From CALMFT01 sp041674565 (GTDB lineage Bacteria > Patescibacteriota > Gracilibacteria > Absconditabacterales > Absconditicoccaceae), in assembly GCA_041674565.1 (NCBI GenBank), contig JBAYVQ010000045.1, positions 1 to 7,413 of the forward strand: a stretch of 7,413 nt of DNA, written 5' to 3'. Made by a program: the position numbers and the translations under genes. How positions within the stretch are numbered: position 1 is the stretch's first letter; each line of letters starts with the position of its first letter. The notes below the pieces were generated by a model that had not been told where the DNA came from, made no database searches, and worked only from the letters and a program-made list of their open reading frames with translations. Positions 1-5,990 of the stretch are shown here, one piece after another.

Positions 1-1
1 G

Positions 2-529
2 GAGAAGTTGGCTGATAAGGGCATCACGATAGATCCTCAGATTATTCAAGATATCAACAACTATATATACAATCATGACTACATGACTCCTATGCTCAAT
101 GGAGACAGATACACAGAACCATCTACCATAGAGGGTCAGATAGCAAGACTTGCAGATAGGATTAGTACGGATGCCATCACCGAGATAGAGAGATATCGAA
201 AGACGGGCAAAAGACGTGGTACAGCCTTCTTCAACCCCAAAATCCATTTTGAGGATAGGGTAAATTTCAGATTTTCTCAGGCAGGTAAGTATATCAAAGA
301 AGGTAAACTGGATCAATTCATGTTTTTTGCTACCTTGTTAGCGGTCAAAGCGAGTGACTTCACTCACCCCGTCCTCCAAGAGATCTACCAAGAACGAGCT
401 CCCCAAAAGCGTGCTGCGGCAGAGCATATCTTTACGATGGCCACTCAGGAGGAAATAGATCCCGCTACTATAGCCCAGATGCGTGAGGTGGTGAAGGAGT
501 ATGGAAAATTGTATGAGTTTGAGTTTTAG
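2..529 (+). CDS. HD-domain phosphohydrolase, dGTPase-like (3' end only)
   Basis: The frame is open from the first bases of the window and ends at TAG 527-529, so the true start lies outside; the TTG at position 8 is probably internal. The best clue to family is the stretch EGQIARLADRIS (around residues 44-55 of the visible part). It resembles the part of deoxyguanosine triphosphate triphosphohydrolases and related HD phosphohydrolases that carries the last metal-binding Asp after a helix with E-x-Q-I. The upstream H and HD residues that would prove the family are outside the window. The rest is charged and helical, as expected for the C-terminal part of such enzymes. All eight visible glycines use GGN and none uses TGA, unlike the genes further right. 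If the assignment is right, it hydrolyses dNTPs to deoxynucleosides in the cytoplasm. Family assignment is moderate; the coding call is firm. Confidence 0.65.
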   Translation, partial: EKLADKGITIDPQIIQDINNYIYNHDYMTPMLNGDRYTEPSTIEGQIARLADRISTDAITEIERYRKTGKRRGTAFFNPKIHFEDRVNFRFSQAGKYIKEGKLDQFMFFATLLAVKASDFTHPVLQEIYQERAPQKRAAAEHIFTMATQEEIDPATIAQMREVVKEYGKLYEFEF

Positions 530-549
530 GATTATAAGAAGATAATCTG

Positions 550-581
550 AAAAAAAGCCTATTATAGCAATAGGTTTTTTT
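550..581 (+). terminator. Rho-independent terminator, probably bidirectional
   Basis: A perfect 6-bp stem, CCTATT (558-563) pairing with AATAGG (569-574), closes a 5-base loop and is followed by seven T (575-581). A run of seven A (550-556) precedes the stem, so the hairpin could also end transcription on the minus strand. It lies 20 bases after the stop of the HD-domain gene and separates it from the phosphotransferase gene. Confidence 0.8.
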
Positions 582-699
582 ATGTTTCAGAAATAATACA
601 AAGAAAATATAGGACAAGAAAAGAAAAGATACTGTTTATGGCTAGGCATTTATTATAGTCACGCACAGTTTTGTCTTTATTTTGTCCTAGTTTTTCTCG

Positions 700-1563
700 A
701 TGTTGCAAGATTATGAGTTTGTGAAGCATAGAAGAAATGGTAGCACGATCTACCGTTGTAAAGAGTACACACATTATATGAAGGTAGGACCTTGGGAGGA
801 GATACAGCAGGAAGTAAGATTGTATGAGTTACTTTTGTCTTATGATGTGCCAATGCCAAAACTGTTGGGATACGAAATGATGACCGATGGTTTGTGACGA
901 ATGAAAGAAGAGTCTCTGAAGGGTAAATTATATTCCGAAATTTTCACAGAGAGTTGTGATACTCATGGGTTTGTAGAAGATAGTATATTAGATCAGTTTA
1001 TCACGTATCAAAAAAAACATCTAGTGGCGCAGCGCAATACTATAGGTAAAAAGGTTGTAGATCGTGCATTCGATTGCCATCATCACTTACATACGGAATG
1101 ATTCATGGAGAGCGATAAAGCTCACGCGCTTATGCAAAAAATTGATGGTATTGGTGTGAATGTGCCGCATGGTCGGAATCATGGTGATCATAACGCGTAC
1201 AATATCTTCCAAGATGGATTGATTGACCTAGAAGATAGTTTCGAGTGATATTTGTGATATGATACAGTGACCGCTATTACACAAAATTACCGATTTCCTG
1301 CTTCGTGAGCAGAGTTATGCAGACAGCATGCGTTTACTGAGAAACAGATGAGACATTATCTTACACAGCTGAGTACTGACGATATGTCATTTTTGGATTC
1401 AGATACTTTTGGCTTATTGTTCTTGATGAGATGAATATTTTGCACGGTAGAGACGCAAGATGCACCGATGTTGCAGGCGTATAGATATAAAAGACTGCAT
1501 GATGCGATTGATGCGCTGTTTGCGGGTGAAAATATGCTAGAGTTTTTTGTAAAGAGTTATTAA
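700..1563 (+). CDS. Aminoglycoside phosphotransferase/choline kinase-family phosphotransferase
   Basis: The frame runs 287 codons from ATG 700 to TAA 1561-1563 only if six in-frame TGA codons (895, 1099, 1246, 1255, 1306, 1432) are read as glycine. The protein has the APH/ChoK fold signature. The N-lobe has a Lys in YMKVG (K28), a Glu in QEVRLYELL (E38), then VPMPKLLGYE, which matches the usual VPxPxvlgy segment. The catalytic loop is HGDHNAYN (H161 to N168) and the metal-binding Asp follows in LIDLEDS (D176). The next residues, FEGYLGYD, put two TGA-encoded glycines where this family normally has Gly. Such enzymes transfer phosphate from ATP to a hydroxyl of a small molecule such as an aminoglycoside, choline or a sugar alcohol; the substrate cannot be told from sequence. 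Length is typical. Glycine use is mixed (6 TGA, 14 GGN). It stands alone, preceded by a terminator and convergent with the next gene. Confidence 0.88.
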
Positions 1564-1639
1564 TTCTGGTAATTATATCTTCTGGTTGTGTAAATAGACT
1601 GTTATTGATATTTGTATCATGGGTTTTATTTGTATCGAA

Positions 1640-1957
1640 TTAAGATTGATTCATTTCGTTTTTTCACCGATTAAGTAAGTTAATGTTTGAAATTTTTAGG
1701 CTGAAACCTCATCAGCCGAGAACTGTTAATACGATAGTTGTTATCGCCGCTATAACGTTGTCTTTCCAGAGTAAAATACAGGCAAACCCTATCAACAATA
1801 CGCATACTATGCCTATTATTATGATGATAGTCATACTTTGTATATGCTTATGATACTCGGTTTGTGAAGCAGACTTGAAATCAAGATCCATTTTTTTTGC
1901 ATGGAAATCGGCTAGCAATTTTTGATCAGGACTAGGCCTGTTACTCCTAGTTCACAT
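1640..1957 (-). CDS. Small two-helix membrane protein, second gene of the ImmA operon
   Basis: ATG at 1957 to TAA at 1640-1642 gives 105 residues when TGA is Gly; four TGA codons lie in frame, including residue 2 and a GGGG run that uses two of them. The N-terminal 41 residues are polar and probably helical (PDQKLLADFHAKK and onward). Two hydrophobic segments follow, at about 42-64 (an Ile-rich start) and 67-85, with a short lysine/aspartate turn between. The C-terminal tail is polar, ending NEMNQS. The start lies one base after the TAA of the peptidase gene (TAATATG), so the two are co-transcribed and probably translationally coupled. I do not recognise a family. A membrane partner paired with an ImmA-like peptidase would fit a regulatory or stress-sensing pair, but that is inference from position. 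Confidence 0.75.
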
Positions 1958-1958
1958 A

Positions 1959-2516
1959 TTAACATTGAGTAAGTCATAAATTATCTAACCTAAACCTCAT
2001 GGCTTGTTCTGAAACATTGAAAAACTTTGCTAACTCAGATATAGTATCAAATAAAGAGAAGTTTTTTTGAACTGCCTCACTTGGCATTAATAAATTTGCG
2101 GCAAAATCATTAGCCTCTACTTCTTGCTTTTTTTCTTCATCAGTGTAATTGTGGGTTGGATCTCTAAACTTTAAATTATCTTTGAGGATGCCTCCAGTAG
2201 GAACATGTCAAAGGACTATGTGTCATAGCTCATGCGCTATTGTAAATCTTTTTCTTCAATCAGAATCTTTTGCATTTACATATACATAGTACTTTCAATC
2301 TTTTTCCTGAACCACTCATGATAATTCCTGATTAATGTCGGTCATATCAACTTGATACACTTCAACATTGTTAAATTGTGCGATAATTTCTTTCATGGCT
2401 AAAGAAGGAAACTCAACCGCTGCTTCCTTAAGCAATTCTAGAGCTTTTAGTTCTGCATTAGTCATGTTTGCTGTGGGATCAACTAAATATATATTACGCA
2501 ACAACTTATTAAACAA
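1959..2516 (-). CDS. ImmA/IrrE-family metallo-endopeptidase
   Basis: Read with TGA as Gly, the frame gives 185 residues from TTG 2516 to TAA 1959-1961; ATG at 2465 (residue 18) is the other likely start. The zinc motif is complete: RFTIAHELGH with H95, E96 and H99, then VLGH, then EANDFAANLLMP, whose E134 would be the third ligand. The C-terminus (VSEQAMRFRLDNLGL) matches the family's closing helix. Six of eight glycines are TGA, including G98 inside HELGH (2223-2225) and G103 (2208-2210). The family (Pfam Peptidase_M78) typically cleaves XRE-type repressors to induce mobile elements or stress genes. The obvious nearby target is the XRE protein at 4040-4249, though that protein looks like a restriction-modification controller. 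Transcribed divergently from the methyltransferase and followed at once by a membrane-protein gene. Family certain; start uncertain. Confidence 0.93.
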
Positions 2517-2545
2517 TACTGTGCTTTCTTTACTACCACCATAGC

Positions 2546-2575
2546 TTTATATAAATTCATTTAGATGTTTATCAA
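2546..2575 (-). promoter_or_regulatory. Candidate promoter of the ImmA-membrane protein operon
   Basis: On the minus strand TTGATA (2575-2570) is followed after 18 bases by TATAAA (2551-2546). This predicts a transcription start near 2539, about 23 bases before the TTG start at 2516 and about 74 before the ATG at 2465. Position and quality are reasonable, but AT-rich DNA yields such matches by chance. Confidence 0.45.
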
Positions 2576-2663
2576 GATGTTTAACGATGCATGGTGATAG
2601 ATTCACTTGATTTCAGTGAATAGCTGGCTTGATTCATTTTTCTCTTGCAATAGAAATATTATT

Positions 2664-2691
2664 TTGTAGTGTATAGACTGCATTTTATATG
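2664..2691 (+). promoter_or_regulatory. Methyltransferase promoter with shared 17-bp control element
   Basis: The element TTGTAGTGTATAGACTG (2664-2680) recurs exactly, on the opposite strand, in front of the XRE-nuclease operon (4309-4325). Here TTGTAG can serve as the -35 hexamer, with TATATG (2686-2691) 16 bases on as the -10; the start codon follows at 2708. This copy carries a single TATAGACT core, whereas the other site carries more. The arrangement is what a controller-regulated methyltransferase promoter would look like. The repeat is seen directly; its role as a binding site is inferred. Confidence 0.6.
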
Positions 2692-2707
2692 GCAAACTAT
2701 GTATCAA

Positions 2708-3511
2708 ATGAAAATAGAGAAGAACAATATATATTGTTGAAACTGTGTTGATATAATGAGATCAATGGAAGATCTTTCTGTAGATTTAACGGTCACCTCT
2801 CCGCCGTATGATGATTTAAGAATTTACAAATGATATCATTTCCCTTTTGAGGATATAGCAAATGAGCTTTTTAGAATAACAAAAATATGATGAATTGTTG
2901 TGTGGGTTGTGTGAGATAAAATCAAGAACTGAGATAAGTCGTTGACTAGTTTCCGTCAGGCAATTTACTTTCAAGAAATATGATTTAACGTTCATGACAC
3001 AATGATTTACAAGAAGAAAAATACACCATTTATGAGATCTAATGGCTACACAAATTGTTTTGAGTGGATGTTTGTGTTTTCTAAGTGAAAACCAAAAACA
3101 TTTAATCCAATCACTACGTCAACCGTAAGACAGTGATTTGAACCAATGCCAGTAAATAAGTGACCAGACTGACTAAATACAAAAGTACTGAGAGAGCTGA
3201 AACCAGAGAAGAATCTAACAAATATCTGGGAATACGCTGTTTGATTACATTGAACAACTAGCGACAAATTCGCCTTCGAACATACGGCAATGTTCCCAGA
3301 AAAACTAGCAGAGGATCATATTATTTCACGAACAAACGAATGAGATACTGTATTCGATCCTATGTGCTGATCGTGAACAACTTGTAAAATGGCAAAAAAA
3401 AACAATCGTAATTATATCTGATGCGATATTTCGCAAGAGTATGTCGATATTTCAAGAAAAAGAGTAGAAGTTATTCAAAACGGGAAAGATAGTCAATCGC
3501 TCTTTTCATAA
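2708..3511 (+). CDS. Beta-class DNA methyltransferase (N6-adenine or N4-cytosine)
   Basis: ATG 2708 to TAA 3509-3511 gives 267 residues, but only when 17 in-frame TGA codons are read as glycine; just two glycines use GGN. The opening (NIYCGNCVDIM, then SVDLTVTSPPYDDL) is typical of N6/N4 methyltransferases (Pfam PF01555). The catalytic motif IV is TSPPY (residues 30-34). Further on come IGGIVVWVVGDKI, FRQAIYFQEIGFNVHDTMIY and FVFSKGKPKTFNP. Near the C-terminus FAFEHTAMFPEKLAEDHI leads to the S-adenosylmethionine motif FDPMCGSGTT (216-225), whose two glycines (3368, 3374) are both TGA. Motif IV before motif I makes it beta class. It would methylate host DNA at the system's recognition sequence, which cannot be read from the protein. 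Its last 41 bases overlap the 3' end of the convergent nuclease gene, the proposed cognate restriction enzyme. Confidence 0.96.
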
Positions 3512-4040
3512 GATCTATGCTATCCTTAAATCTTCATAGTCAAGTGTTGCAGCTATCACATATTCGTCCTCTGATTTTTCCTGTGTTGTGGTCATGGTCT
3601 AGGACCACTTTGCTGGTTATTCAAGCGATGGTCGTTTTTTGGCATACAGGGCATTCGAATGGCTCTATATTTGGTCTTTTCCTGTACCAAGCGTTCTTTT
3701 CTTTTGGATTCATATTTTCTCAATCTATGATTTTTCTGCAATCGTTGCAAGATGGTCTTCTAACCGTTCTATTATTTTTTCAGTTTTGATTTTTCTGAAA
3801 AAAATCAGTTGGTTGTAATTTTTGACAAACATTACAGATTTTTCTATCATAGGCGTCTCATGTTTCATTAACATCAAACGATTCAAAATCATCATTGCTT
3901 AGCAAAACGCTATCTCGCAAACTAAGAAAGAAAATATGATGTCAATCGATGTATTTCTCATCCAGTATTCAAACATCATTTTTATTAATAGCGCCCATTG
4001 GGGTTGCTATTCTCTTTTTTGCGTATACAAATTGTTTCAT
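3471..4040 (-). CDS. Endonuclease VII-family (His-Me finger) nuclease, proposed restriction enzyme
   Basis: ATG 4040 to TAA 3471-3473 gives 189 residues with eight TGA codons read as Gly and three GGN. A first zinc-finger pair is C69-x2-C72 (KICNVCQKLQPTDFF) with C98-x2-C101 (SCNDC). A second is C130-x2-C133 with C161-x2-C164, and it frames the catalytic core LDHDHNTGKIRGRICDSCN (residues 147-165; D148, H149, D150, H151, N165). The core is followed by TGLGRF, whose G167 and G169 are TGA, and ends DLMKRAIDYL. This is the Endonuclease_7 pattern (Pfam PF02945), known from phage T4 resolvase and from some HNH restriction enzymes such as Hpy99I. The first 60 residues lack a recognised domain and could give DNA specificity. 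It is fused by a TAATG overlap to the XRE gene and converges on a methyltransferase, which supports a restriction role. A phage-type junction resolvase is the alternative. Confidence 0.93.
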
Positions 4041-4249
4041 TACCATCTAAATAGATCAGATAAATCAACTCACAACGCTTTTGCTAGTTTGCCGATATGT
4101 TCTAAAGAAACATTTGCTTCTCATCTTTCAATCTCAGAAATGTAAGTTCTGTGAACTTTAGATAAAAACCCCAATGTTTCTTGGGATAATCATTTGGCTC
4201 TTCTTAGCTCAGCTATTCTTTTTCAGAAATTTTCTTTTAGATATTCCAT
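4040..4249 (-). CDS. XRE-family HTH regulator, likely restriction-modification controller (C protein)
   Basis: ATG 4249 to TAA 4040-4042 gives 69 residues with four TGA-encoded glycines (residues 9, 20, 43, 60). Each falls where XRE domains carry a conserved Gly: RIAELRRAKG then LSQETLGFLSKV (helices 1-2), TYISEIERGEANVSLE (recognition helix and turn), HIGKLAKALGVDLSDLF (helices 4-5). It is a bare one-domain repressor/activator, about the size of controller proteins of type II restriction-modification systems. Its stop and the nuclease start share one base (TAATG), so the two are translationally coupled, as C and R genes commonly are. The upstream region 4274-4325 holds repeated GACT/AGTC elements, the core of known C-boxes, one of which recurs before the methyltransferase. 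It may also be a target of the ImmA-like peptidase. Confidence 0.94.
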
Positions 4250-4290
4250 TCATTGTTAGATTGCTGTAAATTTGACTCATATATAGTCTT

Positions 4291-4319
4291 TTGTAGTCTA
4301 TATCTCTACAGTCTATACA
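4291..4319 (+). promoter_or_regulatory. Candidate promoter of the rightward gene, overlapping the XRE promoter
   Basis: On the plus strand TTGTAG (4291-4296) is followed after 17 bases by TATACA (4314-4319), giving a predicted start near 4326 and a leader of about 20 bases to ATG 4347. It overlaps the minus-strand promoter almost entirely, with the same -35 hexamer and the same spacing, so the two should compete. Confidence 0.4.
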
Positions 4320-4325
4320 CTACAA
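4297..4325 (-). promoter_or_regulatory. Candidate promoter of the XRE-nuclease operon
   Basis: On the minus strand TTGTAG (4325-4320) is followed after 17 bases by TATAGA (4302-4297), predicting a start near 4290 and a leader of about 40 bases to the XRE ATG at 4249. The leader runs through the remaining GACT/AGTC elements, where a bound controller could block transcription. Confidence 0.5.
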
Positions 4326-4346
4326 TTTTATCTACAAATTTTATTT

Positions 4347-4927
4347 ATGCAAAAAATGCCATTTGGAATTGAGCGATATAGACTTACGCCCGATTTGCTC
4401 ATGCTATTAAATACTGTAATATTATTTACGAAAGTCGAAAAGATGGATATGAGTATGAATGAGTAAAAGTAGAACAAGATATTAGATCTGGCATCTTTTC
4501 GGACTTTATAGAAAGAGGCAATTGCATGATCCAACATTATGACGGTTCTACCCAACTTATTGAACATTCACAAATTGCATTACAGACATATGATGACATC
4601 ATTGTAGATACTATCCACCACAAGATCTACCTCCCTTGACATAAACTTACCTCCAAAGATCTTCATACACAAACATCCACCAGTGAGATACTAGAAATAG
4701 CATTACAACATCTAGATACCGATATACCCAATACGAAACTCCCAGTAGGCGCTTATGCCAAAAACAAAAATGATATGACAGCCAAAATTGTCATACCGCT
4801 CAAAAAACTGATAGAAAAATACTGCAATAAAGACCTGATGTTTGCTTGTTCTGGTAGTCTATCTAGCTTTAGTATCAGATTATCTCCTGGTAAAGTCAGA
4901 TTTGGTATCGTGAAACCTTTGCCCTAG
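4347..4927 (+). CDS. Unrecognised protein gene, apparently frameshifted near its 5' end
   Basis: A long frame ends at TAG 4925-4927 and is open back to a TAG at 4379-4381 when TGA is Gly. Its first ATG is only at 4526, yet the residues before it look like real protein (ARFAHAIKYCNIIY, then ESRKDGYEYEGVKVEQD with one TGA-Gly). A second frame starts at ATG 4347 (MQKMPFGIERYR) with a suitable promoter and ends at 4466. Losing one base just after 4381 would join them into about 193 residues, so I read this as one gene with a single-base deletion, a sequencing error, or less likely programmed frameshifting. If truncated, ATG 4526 gives 133 residues. The C-terminal half is mixed alpha/beta (LEIALQHLDTDIPNTKL, KIVIPLKKLIEKYC, SFSIRLSPGKVRFGIVKPLP); no family recognised. 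It is divergent from the XRE-nuclease operon and shares its operator region. Confidence 0.55.
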
Positions 4928-5005
4928 ACTCTACTTTCTCAGACTATTGACAAATATATAATAAAATATAATGTACTGCGTATATTTATAAAAATATGAT
5001 GTAGT

Positions 5006-5902
5006 ATGTTTTCATGGAGATCCAAACAATCTGAGCAAGTTGTAGCACGTGATTTACTCAATCCAGCGCCAGAGTATCCCAAGGAGCAGTTTGATGAGAC
5101 TATCAAAGACTTAGACTGGGAGATGGTGGAGCGTTTTGGTAGACGTGTACATCGCAAAAGTTCATTTTCTCTGGAAGATGGGGCACAGGTGGAAGTTAAA
5201 AAATACTTGTCATCTGGTGGCACGAAATCAGTATATGATGTATTGGCGTGCGGCAAGGCTTATGCTTTGGGTATACCTAATATCATCCATGAGCCGGATA
5301 GCTACTATTGGTGAGATGTGCATACGGAGATATACAAAACCCAACAAATGCACGCACTTGGTTTCCAGACGAATGTATTTGGCATGTACAACGCAGTGGT
5401 TGCTAAAGACGTGTTGTTACCAGTAATATTCATGAAAAAATGGAGTGATTTCCCGTTTGCGATATTTGATGGTAGGAGTAATGCTAAAAATCAGTTTCCT
5501 TTATTTACGAAAGAGACGCTGATAACTGATCAAGATATCGTCAAAGTCCTAGATCCTGTGTGCAAGATAGCGGCGCAACTGATCCACAAGAGAGTAAATA
5601 TCTGATGTGATAACTACAATTGGACTTTTGATCATGTGACTAAGCAAGCAGGACTATTTTTTTCTGATTTACATAATTTCAGTATCTTGCCTAAGAAATT
5701 TACTGACGAAGAAATGATAGATTGGCATTTTAGTCAGATTATTGGGTCATTTATGAATGCTTTGGGCCATGAGACTTATTACTACAACCCATACTTCAAC
5801 GATAATAGATGAGCGAACAGATCCTTGCGAAAAAACCCTGTGATCAAAAAAGCGTTTTATGATAAGACGAGATTGTATCTAACACAGCTCAAAAACCAAT
5901 AA
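5006..5902 (+). CDS. Unrecognised 298-residue protein with weak kinase-like features
   Basis: ATG 5006 to TAA 5900-5902 is open with three TGA codons read as Gly (5312, 5603, 5810); the other dozen glycines use GGN. The segment KKYLSSGGTKSVYDVL with GKAYALGIPN (residues 65-92) looks like the glycine-rich loop and third strand of a protein-kinase N-lobe, but the expected Lys in the A-x-K position is Gly. Later LLPVIFMKKW (138-146) could be a hinge, and GLFFSDLHNFSIL (216-228) faintly resembles a kinase catalytic loop. The usual HRD/HGD and DFG motifs are absent. A degenerate kinase-like or APH-like protein is therefore possible, not shown. No signal peptide or membrane segment is visible. It lies 78 bases after the previous gene with no obvious terminator between, and ends directly at a hairpin terminator. 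Confidence 0.8.
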
Positions 5903-5942
5903 AAAAAACGCCACTGCCAGACATACCTAAGCAGTGGGTTTT
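5901..5942. terminator. Bidirectional hairpin terminator between convergent genes
   Basis: CCACTGC (5911-5917) pairs perfectly with GCAGTGG (5931-5937) around a 13-base loop. On the minus strand the stem is followed by CG and eight T (complement of A 5901-5908), a strong intrinsic terminator for the leftward gene. On the plus strand it is followed by G and four T, weaker. It directly abuts the stop of the 5006-5902 gene. Confidence 0.8.
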
Positions 5943-5963
5943 GGGTGAATGTAATAGGATTAT

Positions 5964-5990
5964 CTGATGGTCACCCATCAGTGGTTTTTT
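5964..5990 (+). terminator. Second rightward hairpin terminator
   Basis: CTGATGG (5964-5970) pairs with CCATCAG (5975-5981) around the loop TCAC and is followed by TGG and six T (5985-5990). It backs up the weaker plus-strand signal of the preceding hairpin and lies over the 3' end of the minus-strand membrane-protein gene. Confidence 0.6.

Larger units (their letters stand above)
4274..4325. promoter_or_regulatory. Candidate C-box operator region between the divergent genes
   Basis: GACT (4274-4277) faces AGTC (4285-4288), and further AGTC copies lie at 4295-4298 and 4310-4313. The last two sit in a direct repeat, AGTCTATA (4295-4302 and 4310-4317), 15 bases apart. The right-hand copy belongs to the 17-bp element shared in inverted orientation with the methyltransferase promoter. 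GACT/AGTC is the core of characterised C-protein operators, though the spacings here differ from well-studied ones. Repeats are seen directly; binding is inferred. Confidence 0.6.

Noticed and set aside
895..1434. Broken phosphotransferase pseudogene (many in-frame TGA)
   Set aside because: All apparent stops are TGA, none is TAA or TAG, the frame never shifts and the catalytic motifs are intact, so it is a recoded gene rather than a decayed one.
1586..1601. TTGTGTAAATAGACTG, similar to the 17-bp control element
   Set aside because: It needs a gap and a mismatch to align and lies in the convergent space after the phosphotransferase gene, with no promoter or start codon to control.
1606..1619. 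Small hairpin TGATA-TTTG-TATCA between the phosphotransferase and membrane-protein genes
   Set aside because: The stem is only five AT-rich pairs and is not followed by an uninterrupted T run, so it is not a convincing terminator.
3517..3789. Plus-strand open frame rich in Leu, Phe and Ser between 3517 and 3789
   Set aside because: It is the antisense of the endonuclease VII gene, whose zinc and catalytic motifs are complete; its hydrophobic look comes from complementing lysine-rich codons.
700..4927. TGA read as tryptophan (genetic code 4)
   Set aside because: Trp would replace invariant glycines in HELGH, CGSGTT and XRE motifs, while TGG already supplies the expected tryptophans.
4939..5256. 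Minus-strand open frame of 105 codons
   Set aside because: It is antisense to the start of the 5006-5902 gene; no motif or promoter supports it.
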